From the NCBI RefSeq assembly GCF_000002235.5, contig NW_022145611.1, positions 22,357,298-22,421,297 on the forward strand: a stretch of 64,000 bases of DNA, written 5' to 3'. Made by a program: the position numbers and the translations under genes. This document shows positions 48,640-60,021 of this stretch, piece by piece. This DNA is from Strongylocentrotus purpuratus (Eukaryota > Echinodermata > Echinoidea > Camarodonta > Strongylocentrotidae). Numbering within the stretch: position 1 is the first letter of the stretch; each line of letters opens with the position of its first letter. Below the pieces are notes generated by a model. That model saw only the letters and a program-made list of their open reading frames with translations, did not search any database and was not told the DNA's origin.

Positions 48640-50400
48640 TGAGGTTATTCCATTTTAATTTTATGGTCAACTAAAATATATGCCATGCAGGAGTACAGTA
48701 AGTAAAAGGAAAAACAGTTCATGTGATTCCATTACTGAATGTGTCATTGTCCTCATGACCCGTCAATAATGCTTAATTATAATGTTACCGTCATTACAGA
48801 TATTGAAAACGGAAATGAATGTGTCACAAGCAGTATCAGTGTACTCAATATCCAACTGGTTTCTAGGTATATTATCTCATGAATATAACGATGACATCCC
48901 TACAGAATTAGAGATGAAACGTCATTTTTATGTCAAATTCTAATAAGATTTCAGCAGATCTTAACATATATATAGGCATAGAACTTCAATCAAAAAAAAA
49001 CAAACTTCATAGCTTTTACGTGATTATGTCATAAGCAACATGAAAAGTTATTTTACATAACACCCAATCAGGTACCCGTCTGGGATGGAACATACAAAAC
49101 ATTTACAATAAAAATATGATTTGTAGAATATAGAATTCTCTGTGAGCCGCGGTACTCCTATAAATAAAATATCTTGACAACGCTGATTTGTTTCCAGGAA
49201 AATTAAGTTTATTGCTTGTAAAAAAAGACGTTGTTCATGATGGAAGAAAAATAAATAAATAAAAAACCTTCTTTCTAGGATTGTTGAAGAAAAGATAAAT
49301 ATACTATGCATCATGCAGTAAATCAATTATAGGTACAATTTCACTTCTGAAAATAATTGTTTTAAACATAATTCCAAAAAGAATCAAGATTATAAAGGGG
49401 TGACGTAAATCCTTTTGATCATTAATCAATGATTTTTAGGGTTATTCTTATTGACAAGGAACATGATTGATCCTTTAAAAAAATATAATTTTCTCTTATT
49501 TTTAAGGGATTTAGTGTCCTATACAGTGCAAACTCATTCTGGTCTTGACCTGATGAAAAATCTGTGATGGCAAATAATTAAGGATCGACGTGATTATTTT
49601 TTATCTACACTGATGTACCAATGTGTTCACGGTATTGCCCGTTTATGCAATGAGATTGAAATGTATTTCGATAGACATGGACTGAATACGCGTAATGCTA
49701 ATTTCCTTAAAGTTGTCAGCATTATAGCACACATTCAACTTTATCGTCAGTCTTTAAAATATGTTGGTGCTAAATTGGAATCTCTTACCCAAATAACTTT
49801 CAAAATGCTCAGTCTCGTGAAATTTTCAAATTATTGTACTAAAAAAAAAATCAAAATCGAATCCATTGAAATTACCTCAACCTCTAAGCTAAAACCTTAC
49901 ATTTGCATATTTTTATAGCACTATATTTATGTTGATATTGTTATATGTAGCCTTTATTTATCATCATTTAGAATCCTTTTTGTTAAGGCCTTGCCTTATT
50001 ATGCTACCATATTTTGTATTACATGATGTATTGTGTATTTTACTTTATTATATACTTAGATCTATGTTATTTTTACTACTTTTTATAATGCTTTTGATAC
50101 CAGGTCCAAGATACAAAACAGATTTATTTTTGATCTTGTGTACATGTTTAAATGGGCCTTTGTATAAATAAATAGATAAATAAATAAATTATAACAAGGA
50201 CATTGAAACTTACCTTGTTATATCAGTCTTGTAAAGTAAAATATCAGTTGAAGAAAAAAATATATATATATAAAGAGGTGGTCCAAAAGCGACTTGGTTA
50301 TATTGAGTATCATGTTATACGAGAGGTGTTTATATCAAGTTTCCCTTGTATATGTTGATGAGTAAACCTACATTCACAACCGTGTCTATGTAGTACTTGG
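48640..50400. repeat. Paralogous segment 1, upstream of gene B
   Basis: Apart from an inserted LINE piece, this segment aligns by eye with 55,970-56,370 and 59,015-59,900. Shared stretches include ATATATGCCATGCA, GCAGTATCAGTGTACTCAAT, TCATGCAGTAAATCAATTA, AAAAAGAATCAAGATTATAA and TATCATGTTATAC. It is the 5' part of the duplicated gene B/C unit. No gene is recognised inside. Confidence 0.75.
49524..50190 (+). mobile_element. LINE (CR1/L2-like) 3' fragment
   Basis: This stretch interrupts the paralogous segment; at 59,519 the flanks are joined without it. It encodes LMYQCVHGIARL, NTRNANFLKV and YVGAKL blocks typical of the LINE reverse transcriptase C-terminus, then an untranslated tail ending in AAATAAATAGATAAATAAAT. 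It is 5'-truncated, and a degraded frame follows GAKL. Confidence 0.75.
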
Positions 50401-50611
50401 AGAGGGAAATACTACCGAGCAAAACCATAATTTGTTTTTAAATCATTATCTCACAATCAATTATTATGTAGAGCGAAGTCAGAATTATAGTGGGTCTGAA
50501 GAGAGAGATTCGTTAATTTCGTCTAAAAGATTTGTTTTCTTTCGCATCACAAATTCCACATTTTCCAGATGCATTCTCTCATTAGATGTGTACAAGCCTG
50601 TCGATCTTTGA

Positions 50612-51024
50612 TTACTTCTTTTGACCATCCTCGGTGCCCATGACCGTCTCGTTAGATGGTGGTAGTGATTCAGTAGAAGCTGATTGAGTAGTCACTTTTG
50701 TAGGTCCTAGATCCAACTCGGTCTGTATCGCAGAATACATTTTGACCGGAGCACTCTTTCCCTGAGCAATAGAGCCCGTCAGGATACCAGACTTCTCTTG
50801 TTTCTTTTTCTCATTCGCTAGAGCCAGATTCTCCTTTGGATTGTACCACGCTTTGCAATAGCAAAATACTGCAGCGATCAGCCAAAATATGAACAACGGT
50901 GATAGGGATAACAAAATGATGAAAGCGATATCTTGCGAGGACGTGCAGAATGAGGACGATGGTGATGGCCTCGATGATGATCCGTGATATCTTCCAGTGT
51001 TGACCCGTCCTCCTCGAGATGAAC
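50612..51024 (-). CDS. Gene C, exon 2 (intact copy): membrane helix, PPSN tail
   Basis: Begins with GT after the acceptor TTTTTCATACAG and stays open for 136 residues to a stop at 50,612. It holds a Gly/Ser/Pro-rich segment, one membrane helix (FIILLSLSPLFIFWLIAAVF), a CYCK juxtamembrane motif, KENLALANEKKKQE, and a tail ending LPPSNETVMGTEDGQKK. The tail matches gene B closely except that the PPSY tyrosine is asparagine, which should abolish WW-domain binding. Joined to the exon at 55,259 it would give 186 residues. Three broken copies of this exon lie between them. Confidence 0.72.
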
Positions 51025-51529
51025 CTGTATGAAAAAGCACATTGTAATAGAAATAATCTTTTACAATAGAAATGAAGATTCACAATGCTTGTATGAATAA
51101 GACAGTGATTACAATAATAAAACCAATAGGCATAATAATACGACACAATAAACATATTTGATAACATTTTGTAATTCTAGAGTTTTCATATAATATTGAT
51201 TATCGTAATGGGTATCTTATCAAGATATGGTAGACGGTGCCGTCAACCACTGTCCATCTATATGGTAATATTGATATGAGAGGTGTTTATAACAAGTTTT
51301 CATTGTATTCTATAATGACAAATTGAGTAAATCTACATTCACAACCATATTGAATTGTATTTCAATTTTGAAGAATATATTTATGTAGTACTTATAGATG
51401 GAAATCCATCAGAGCAAAACTGTTATTGGTTCTTAATTCATTATCATAGTCAATGTTGCAATTCATTAACCACCATTTTGTCAACAGACATATTTTCATA
51501 ATATACATAAAAGGTGTACAATCCATGCT

Positions 51530-51694
51530 TTTGTCACTTTGCAAAAGCAAAATGCAGCTATCAATACAATTATGGACGATGGTAAAAGGATAACAAAAGG
51601 ACGAAGGCGGTACCGGGTGAGGACGATTTTGATGACGGCTGTGATGATCCGTGATGTCCTCCAGTGTAAGAGATCCGTAATACTTGAGATGAAC
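51530..51694 (-). pseudogene. Gene C exon-2 copy b, broken
   Basis: The acceptor CACACAG|GTTCATCTC is intact. The start resembles gene B (ATCTCTTACACTGGAGGACA), but the frame meets a stop shortly before the membrane helix would form, and homology ends near the CTTTTGC of the juxtamembrane segment. Confidence 0.7.
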
Positions 51695-52325
51695 CTGTGT
51701 GAAAAAGTACATTGTAATAGAAATAATCTTTTACAATAGAAATGAAGATCTCTATCTGTTAAAACATGTTTTTTTATGATTATATAGGCTTAGATCTGTC
51801 CGGTATCAAAACAAAAATTTACTGAATAAAATAATAAAATCAAAAATAAATTTAGCCATTATACCGTCCAAATCTAATATAAATAGTGTAGGTTTGACAT
51901 CAAGAAATCAATCAATAAAAACCCTTTAAAGTATGTTTACATATTGAAAATGATAATGATGACGAGATGAAACTGATAACAAGAGTTTGATCAGTAAAAA
52001 AAATAACAGGGTTATGAAATTGAAGAGGGTATGCTTGTATGAATAAGACAGTGATTGCAATAATATAATCAATAGGCACAATAATACGAGATAATAAACA
52101 AATTTGATAATATATTGTTATTCTATAGTTTTCATATAATATCTATTATCGTAATGGGTATCTTATCAAGATATGCTAGACGGTGCCGTCAACCACTGTC
52201 CATCTATATGGTAATATTAATATGAGAGGTGTTTATAACAAGTTTTCATTGTATTCTATAATGATAAATTGAGTAATCTACATTCACAACCATATTGAAT
52301 AGTATTTCAATTTTGAAGAATATAT

Positions 52326-52987
52326 TTACACTCTAAAAAATATTGGGCAAAAAATTGCCTAATTTTTACCCAACATGAGGGCGATTATGACTGTGTCCAA
52401 CCAACTGTTGGGTAAATTAAAGATTTTGCATGATTTACCCAGTGTTGGATAAAAAGAAAATACCCAACTTTTAACTAACAAAAATTTACCCAATCAGAAA
52501 TTCACCCAATTCTCACAGTAATGTGTAGCATAAGTTACACACTAGTTAGGCAAATAAGTTGGATAAAATATTATATGCAAAAGGAGATTAGTGCCGCGGC
52601 GGGACTCGAACCACGGATCTTCTCTTGTAATCCATAGTCCTGTAAAATATCCACTCGACCACGACACCTCTAATAAATGAACAAAACCCTATTGTTGAAT
52701 AATACTGTAGCCCGACTTACGTTTGCCCAGTTGCATCTGCCCAACTTATTTTGAACATTTAATTGGGTAAATACATGTAGTAAATGGTTGGGAGAAAATA
52801 ACCCAAATGTTGGACAAAAATGGCCCAACTCTAATTTGCCCAATGACATTACCCAACCTATTTTTTACCTTTCATTGGGTAACTTCATATAGTAAACGGT
52901 TGGGAGAAAATAACCCAATTATCGGACAAAATTTGCCCAACTTTGAATTTCCCAGTAACATCTGCCCAACTTTTTTTTACAGTGTAA
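52326..52987. mobile_element. TTGGGTAA-rich MITE (TTACACTSTAAAAAA TIR)
   Basis: Ends TTACACTCTAAAAAATATTG and TTTTTTTTACAGTGTAA are inverted. The interior is filled with TTGGGTAA, TTGGGCAA and TTACCCAA words in both orientations, and with a tRNA-like segment. It splits the block GAATATATT-GTAGTACTTGAAG that is continuous at about 53,763, so the insertion site can be recognised. Confidence 0.75.
52591..52667 (-). other. tRNA-like segment inside the MITE
   Basis: The 77-nt stretch has pairing 7-bp ends (GTGTCGT with GCGGCAC, including wobble), an A-box-like TGGTCGAGTGG and a B box GGTTCGAGTCC. The head resembles Ser/Leu-type tRNAs. The T stem pairs poorly, so a decayed tRNA or SINE head is more likely than a working tRNA gene. 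Confidence 0.5.
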
Positions 52988-53004
52988 GTAGTACTTGAAG
53001 ATGA

Positions 53005-53120
53005 AAACGGTGAAAGGGATAACAAAACGATCAAAGTGGTACCGTTCGAGGACGATGTTGATGACGGCGATGATGATCCTTGATTTGCTCCAGTGTTGAC
53101 CCCACCTCCTCCAGATGAAC
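53005..53120 (-). pseudogene. Gene C exon-2 copy c, truncated in the membrane helix
   Basis: Acceptor and N-terminal segment (SSGGGGVNTGANQG, Ser-rich, TTLIVLLSLSPF) are intact and in frame. Homology stops at ACGGTGAAAGGG and switches to flanking sequence (GAAGTACTACTTACA on the coding strand) that elsewhere lies far from the exon. A deletion therefore removed the rest, and a MITE begins a few bases further on. Confidence 0.72.
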
Positions 53121-53929
53121 CTGTATGAAAAAGCACATTGTAATAGAAATAATCTTTTACAATAGAAATGAAGATTCTCAATCTGTTAAAACATGTTTTT
53201 TTTTTTAATGTTTATATAGTTATGTGCGGTATAAAAACAAAGTTTACTCCAAAAAACAAACAAAAAATTAATATGAAATTTAGCCATTATACCGTCCAAA
53301 TCTGATATAAATAGTGTAGGTTTGTCATCGAGAAATCAACAGAAAAAGATCCTTAAAAATATGTTTTACATATTGAATAAGATAATTATGACGAGATGAA
53401 ACTGATAACAAGAGTTTTATATATAAACAAAACAAAAAAAGTGTAAAGAAATCAAAGAGGGTATGCTTGAATAAATAAGACAATGATTAAAATAATAGAA
53501 TCAATAGGCACAACAATACGACACAAAAAACAAAATTGATAACATTTTGTAATTCTAGAGTTTTCATATAATATTGATTATCGTAATGGGTATCTATATC
53601 AAGATAGTGCTAGACGGTGCCGTCAACCACTGTCCACCTAGTATATGATAATACCAATATGAGAGGTGTTCATACAATTTTCAATTGTATTCTATGACAA
53701 ATTGATAGAGTAAACCTACATTCATAACCATGTCAAAATATTGAATAGTATTTCAATTTGAAGAATATATTCATGTAGTACTTGAAGATGGAAATCCATC
53801 CGAGCAAAACCGTTATTGGTCTTTAATTCATTATCTCAGTCAATGTTGTAGTTCATTAACCACCATTTTGTCAACAGACATATTTTCATAATATACATAG
53901 AAGGTGTACAATCCATGCTTTTGTCACTT

Positions 53930-54086
53930 TGCAAAAGCAAAATGCGGCTATCAATATACATTTATATTATGGTAAAAAAGATAACAAAGGGACGAAAGCA
54001 GTACCGGGCGAGGACGATGATGACGACGACGCTACGAGTAATCCTATAGGGGGATCGTTCTGTGTTGGTGTTCGTCGAGACCAACC
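53930..54086 (-). pseudogene. Gene C exon-2 copy d, acceptor lost
   Basis: The Ser-rich and helix start (SSSSSSSPGTAFVPLLSFLP) is recognisable, followed by a stop. At the acceptor the expected ACAG reads ACGG, so the AG is missing. This is the most decayed of the four copies. Confidence 0.65.
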
Positions 54087-54559
54087 CGTTTGAAAGAACA
54101 GATAGTAATATATATATAATCTTTTACAATAGAAATGACGATTCTTTATCTGTCAAAACATATTTTAAATGTTATAGATCTGTCTGGTACGAAAACAAAA
54201 ATTGAATGAATAAAATAACCGTCCAAATCTAATACAAGTAGTGTAGGTTTGACATTTAAAAAATCGGATCAACAAAAACGCTTTAAAGGTTGATTTCATG
54301 TTGAATATAATATTGATGACGAGAAGAAACTGATAACAAAAATTTTATGAAGAAAAAAAATAGGGATATGAAATAAAAGAGGGTATGATTAAGATAGTGA
54401 TTACAATAATAGAATCAATATATATAGGCACAAAAAATACGACATAAAACCAAGATTTGATAATATATTGTAATTCTAGAGTTTATACTTTATAGTATCT
54501 TGTAATTTTAGAGTTGTCAGACCACTCTTTTAAAAGGATTCTTTAATTATTCGATTTCC

Positions 54560-54835
54560 TATGGTGGCTCCTAAGGGACACGTAAACGCAAAATTTGACG
54601 TATACCTATGCAAGGGTTTTATTGTCTTTTTACGTCCAAGACGTGAAGAAAAAAAAATCTGCGTCCAATATTCACGTCTGCGTGTCCCTTTTGGGAGACG
54701 CAGACATGAATATCGGACGCAGATTTTCATATCTGCGTGTCCCTTCAGGGCCATTGAGTACAGAAAAACGAAAAAATTACCAAGCTAAGGTATACGTCAA
54801 ATTTTGCGTTTGCGTGTCCCTTAGGAGCCACCATA
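54560..54835. mobile_element. Foldback MITE (TATGGTGGCTCCTAAGGGAC TIR) in gene C intron
   Basis: Near-perfect inverted ends of about 47 bp surround a second, nested palindrome (ATCTGCGTCC, GACGCAGACATG, GGACGCAGAT). ATTTCC flanks both sides. Gene B has the uninterrupted site (CGATTTCCACATAACTCTGG at about 42,167), so this inserted after the duplication. Confidence 0.85.
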
Positions 54836-55258
54836 ATTTCCACATAACTCTGGTAAAGAAAAAAATTCTTCTTCCACTTTCCTTCGTGTCGGTGTTGTTG
54901 CTGTTGTGGACGTTGTGGAGGTTTAATGTATGTGTCAAAATACATTATTGTACCATCTCTAAATTGATAAAGGAAGTTTATCAGTACAATTTAACTTTAA
55001 AACATCAAACTTCATTCGTGAAAAACCTGATCTGTACAAGTTTAATATTGATTATGATAATTGGTATCGTCAACCACTATAGCTGTCCAATGAACGCCAT
55101 GAAAGTGATGTAAATTCTTGATCTTGCTGATATTACTTTTCCTCTCTGTTTCTGTATTTTATTATCAAGATCAAGACAGTATCTGACAAATTTTGATACG
55201 AAGCTTACCCAAAACAAAATCAAAACAGGGATGAAAATGAAAAGTACATATAGCTTAC

Positions 55259-55406
55259 CAGACGTACGAGATGAACCTCTACTCCCGCCTCTTCTCCCGC
55301 CGCCTCTCCCCCCGCCTCCCCCGCGTGCATCACAAAATTCCGTGAAATATGACAAACACATCAGAATGGCAAATAAATAGAAGAGAAAACGCCGAAACAT
55401 TGCCAT
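55259..55406 (-). CDS. Gene C, exon 1: signal peptide and Gly/Arg-rich start
   Basis: ATG at 55,406 opens 49 codons: MAMFRR, hydrophobic core (FLFYLFAILMCLSYF), TEFCDAR, then a Gly/Arg/Ser run longer than in gene B. The donor TCT G|GTAAGC is identical to gene B and phase 1. The nearest splice-competent partner is the truncated copy at 53,120, while the only full-length partner is at 51,024. Which is used cannot be read from the sequence. Confidence 0.78.
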
Positions 55407-55520
55407 AATCCACTGTTATTTATCACTGCGATAGGCAATTAAAATGGGCCCCAGAAAACATCTGCGAAATAAATGTCAGAACAGAACTGCCTTTGAAGAG
55501 CTACTATAACAATCACCTGA
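55407..55520 (-). promoter_or_regulatory. Conserved upstream region of gene C
   Basis: Nearly identical to 42,677-42,790 upstream of gene B. Likely 5' UTR and core promoter retained after duplication. No specific factor site is claimed. Confidence 0.45.
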
Positions 55521-55859
55521 TAACAATGCCAACAGAAACAGACAGGAATAATTTGAGAAATCCTCGTGAAATTACTCGTATCTTTTGTAAAGTGATTGTG
55601 CTATTATTTCAGTGAATAATCAATACAGATTAATCAATAGAAAAGAGCAGGTTTACACATTATGAATGAATAACCTCATTTCTTGTCCGGTATAAATGTC
55701 ATTGAAAGCGTTTACACCAACCGTTTTTTGTACTGTTTTTTGTGTTTCAATTGTAATCTTTAGCATGTGTCCAATTTCACATGGAAAAGATAGTCACAAC
55801 AGATTTTTTCTTTCTTTTTCATAAAACGAGTTATATTTGAAAGCAATTTTGTTATCGCA

Positions 55860-56375
55860 GTGTATCGTCTGGGGGAGCTTTTTTACAAAGCTTTTACAGT
55901 ATTCAAAATCATTTCCTGACGCTTTTAATTTGAGGGCATACCATGTCAAACCAGTAATTGGAACCAACTACAATATATGCCATGCAAGATTACAGTAAGT
56001 AATAGTTTAAAGAAGAAAAATACAATTCATGATTCCTGATTGTGTAATCGCCTCACTGTCCTCATGACCGGGCAATGGTGCTTTATTATACACGTACAAT
56101 GTACATGTATATATATGGTGTTACTGTCATTACATATATTGACAATGGGAATGATTTTGTCACAACGAGCAGTATCAGTGTACTCAATCCAACTAGTTTC
56201 TAAGGATATTATCTCATGAATATGACGACGATATCGCTACACGATTAAAGATGAAATATCATTTTTATGTCGAATTTTAGTTTTCAGATTTCAACAGATC
56301 TTAACATGTGTATAAGTGTAATTGGACTATAGGCATTGTGAAACTCCAATCAATAAAAAAAATCTGATGCTGCCA
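55860..56375. repeat. Paralogous segment 2, upstream of gene C
   Basis: Matches 48,640-49,020, for example GTCCTCATGACC, CAGTATCAGTGTACTCAATC, ATATTATCTCATGAATAT and TTTCAACAGATCTTAACAT. It continues at about 59,010 after the LINE. No gene seen. Confidence 0.7.
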
Positions 56376-56379
56376 ATTT

Positions 56380-59008
56380 TTTTAAGTATCAATTCTTCCT
56401 ACCGCTCGTACCCTTCGTACCCCTCATAACAAGTCCTACTCGTATTACTGTAAATACTGCTTCCTTAATTGATAATATATTTACCAATGATATAAATTCT
56501 ACAGTTGATAGTGGAAGTTTGTGTGTGGACATTTCTGACAACCTGCCCATTTTCATCTTTCTCAAATTGAATGTTAGTATCAAATACTCAAAAATATTAT
56601 CTCGCAAAATTACAAATGATAGCATTAATGCGGAACTGCATGTTACAGATTGGTCCTCAATTTATTGTTGCTCTGATGTGAATGAGTTTTATAAATTATT
56701 TTTATAAAAATTACTTAATGCATTCGATAAACACTTACCATATATTAAACGTAACGTAAAGAAACCACTTATCCGTAAATCCTGAATTACGCCAGAACTT
56801 TTACGTTATATTAGCTTCACAAAGTTTTTTTGAATGATCGTTCTTCTTTTCTTGAGAATAAATACAAGACCTATAGGAACAAAGTGAGCAAGATTTTACA
56901 TGCTAACAAATTGTATTATTCTGACAAATTGAAGGATACATGTATGCATAATAATGTTAAGGGCACATGGTCTATTTTGAATAATTTACTGAGAAAATCA
57001 ACAAGTTCTCTTCCCAAGTATTTTATACATGATGATAAATGTGTCGATGATCCACAACAAATTGCAAATGAATTTAATGAACATTTCATTAACTCATGTA
57101 CCAAAGCAATTCCTTCATAGCTCGAGTGCTGTCTCCTCATATCTAACATCTATAAATATGAGTTTATAACAAATTATTAAAAATTGTAAAAAACTGAAAA
57201 ATAGCAACTTATGTGGATTTGATTCTATTAGCTCTGTCATTTTAAAAAGAATAATCAATGCAATTGTCAAACCAGTATCACATATTTGTAATCAATCCTT
57301 GGCTACTGGAATTGTTCCAGACAAACCAAAGATCGCTAGAATTGTTCCTGTTTATAAAAAAAGATGATCGTCATGCTTTTGAAAATTACAGGCCTATTTA
57401 AATTGTACCTTCTCTGTCAAAAATTCTAGAAAAGTGTATTCACAAACGTCTTTATTCTTACTTGAGTAGCAATAATTATATTATCAACAATCAATATGGA
57501 TTCCGCTCAAATCATGCAACATTACTGTGCACGCACAGGACACAATAATTACAGCTATAAAAAATAATAATTGTGGAATAGGCATATTTATGGATCTTTC
57601 TAAAGGTTTTGATATTGTGAATCATGACATACTTTTATATAATCTTAATTATTATGGTGTTAGGGGTATACCACTTCACTGGTTTTAGAGTTATTTACAT
57701 AATCGCTATCAATATACTGTATTTAATGAATATTCTTCTTGTCGTTCCCTAGTTAAAAACGGTGTGCCCCAAGAATCTATCCTAGGCCCCTCGCTATTTT
57801 TTATTATATATCAATGATATAATTAAATCCTCTGACAAATTTGAGTTTACAATGTATGCAGATGATACAACAATATTCTATACGCAACCCAGTGTTTTAG
57901 ATTTAGAACACAATGCTAATTTTGATTTGTGTAAAGTTTCTATATGGTTTAAAGCTAATAGACTTCTTATAAACAAAAAGAAGACTAATTTCTTGACATT
58001 TTGTTAAAATAGTACATTTGAAACTTCAAATTAATTGAGTGACATTACCATTTGCATTGATTCTATTCCTTTGAAAAAGGTGAATGTTGTAAATTTTCTT
58101 GGAGTATATATTGACTGTAATTTAAAATGGGATACTCATGTGAACAATATTATTTGTAAAGTATCTAGATGTATTGGTATATTATTCAAAATTAAATACT
58201 ACCTGTCAGATCATGCTCTGTTCTCGTTATATAATGCACTTGTTATTACCACATCTGTCATATTGTGTAAGTCTCTGCATGGGGTAACTGTGGCAAACGG
58301 AAAATGAACATCTTATTTAAATTACAGGGAAAAAAAGTACTGCGTATGTTTACCGGTATAGCCATTATCTTGCTCATTTCGCTCCTCTTTTTATCAAGCT
58401 CAAAACCTTGAATATATTTATACGAGTATCTTACAACAGTGCTAGGGTTCCTTTATATTCATAATCTTATGCAATTTCGAACATGTCCCCTACGAATCTT
58501 AGTATTCATAATTATAACACAAGAAATCGAACCAATTTTTCATCGTTGGAAAATTATATTTGTGTACGAAGAAAAATCTCCTTGGTGTAATCTCCCGGTG
58601 ATTTGGAATTCATTACAAAAATATATTCCCCTTTGCAATAACCAAAGATTATTCAAAAACTATATGAAAATGTATTATTTGTCCAAATACTGACATGAAA
58701 CTTAACCATATTTTATACTATGCTGTTCCTCTGGCATATTTTTTTTGATTCACCGTTTGTTTTTAATTTGTTTACATGTCTTTCAGTAACAGAATAAGTT
58801 AAAAAAATCAAATGATAATTATATATTTTTAGGGAACTTATTTTACAAGGCCTTTTGGTCTTATTTTAGTTCCCCTTTTCTCATTTTCGACTGTTAAATT
58901 TGGTGTCTTTGATACTGTTAACATGTATGAGTGCATGTATTTTTTTAAATGTATAATGTTGTAATGATCTATTGTTTTTATATGAAGATTGAAATAAATG
59001 AACAAATC
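56380..59008 (+). pseudogene. LINE (CR1/L2-like), endonuclease C-terminus to 3' tail, dead
   Basis: It starts in the end of an AP-type endonuclease (PTRITVNTASLIDNIFTN, ISDNLPIF), then a linker, RT blocks (IARIVPVYK, NYRPI, QYGFRSNHAT, IFMDLSKGFD, GVRGIPLHW, GVPQESILGPSLFF), the catalytic MYADDTT at 57,853-57,873, the NRLLINKKKTNFL block and a C-terminal WNSLQKYIP. Several stops and frameshifts break it. The tail is ATTGAAATAAATGAACAAAT. The paralogous site at about 49,040 lacks it, so the element entered after the gene B/C duplication. Confidence 0.85.
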
Positions 59009-60021
59009 AAAATTTATTTTACATAATACCCAATTAAGTACATGGCTGGGATGAGTCCTAACTGCTATAGAAAGATATTCAAAAATCATTTACGATAAAA
59101 ATATAGATTGGTGAGTATAGAATTCTCTGTTAAGGCGGTACTCTCACAAATATAACTCGACAACGATGATTTGTTTACAGGAGTGTTATGTTTATTGCTT
59201 GTGACAAATCATTGTTCATGATGGAAGAAAACAAAACGAATCAAAAATTCTCTTTCTTAATTGGATTGTTGAAGAAAAGATCAAAATACTTAGCATCATG
59301 CAGTAAATCAATTAAAGTTACAATTTCATATCTAAAAATATTTGTTGCAAAGATCATTCCAAAAAGAATCAAGATTATAAAGAGGCGACATAAATATTAT
59401 TGATCATTATTCAATGATTTTAGGGTTATTTTTATTGAAAAGGAGCATGATTGACCTATAACAAATACAATTTTCCCTTTTCTTTAAGGGATTTTGTTTC
59501 TTATACTGTGCAAACTCATTATAACATGGACATTGGAAATTACCTTGTCATACCAGGTATATGTATCTTGTAAAGTTATAATATCAGTAAATAATAATAA
59601 TAAAAAAATATATGTAAAGAGCTGGTCCGAAAACGACTTGGTTATCAGGAGTATCATGTTATACAAGAGGTGTTTATAACAAGTTACCATTGTATTAAAT
59701 GACAAATTGATAAATAAACCTACATTCACAACCATGTCAAAATATTGAATATTATTTCAATTAAACAAATATATGTGTAGTACTTGAAGATGGAAATCCA
59801 CCCGAGCAAAACCATCATTTGTTTTTAATTCATTATCTCACAGTCAATTTAGTAATTCATTAACCACAATTTTGTCAACAGACATATTTTCATAATATAC
59901 ATAAAAGGTAATACAACCCATGATTGTGTCATGGACTTGGAATGTTATGAACATTGCACACAAATACAACAAAAGATGTCTTCAAAACTCTCTTCATGAG
60001 GGAATCCCTAAGCCCAACTCT
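59009..60021. repeat. Paralogous segment 2 continued, and partial third unit
   Basis: 59,015-59,520 matches 49,045-49,520, and 59,519-59,900 matches 50,190-50,450 without the LINE piece found there. The end, TTTTGTCAACAGACATATTT, also matches 51,478 and 53,870, hinting at another partial copy of the gene C flank. No exon is seen. Confidence 0.7.

Larger units (their letters stand above)
51060..54500. repeat. Tandem ~1-kb intron/exon duplication units in gene C
   Basis: Intron blocks recur after each exon-2 copy. TATCGTAATGGGTATC is found at 51,201, 52,147 and 53,579; AGACGGTGCCGTCAACCACT and GAGAGGTGTTTATAACAAGT follow the first two. A CTTTTACAATAGAAATGA block follows each exon copy (51,058; 51,728; 53,154; 54,121). 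The unit of duplication was therefore exon 2 plus upstream intron. Confidence 0.78.

Noticed and set aside
52591..52667. Functional tRNA gene
   Set aside because: The T stem pairs badly and the segment lies inside a MITE. Kept only as tRNA-like.
52807..53181. Frame joining gene C exon copy c to MITE sequence as a gene
   Set aside because: After SLSPF the peptide comes from a deletion junction and transposon DNA, not from a conserved coding exon.
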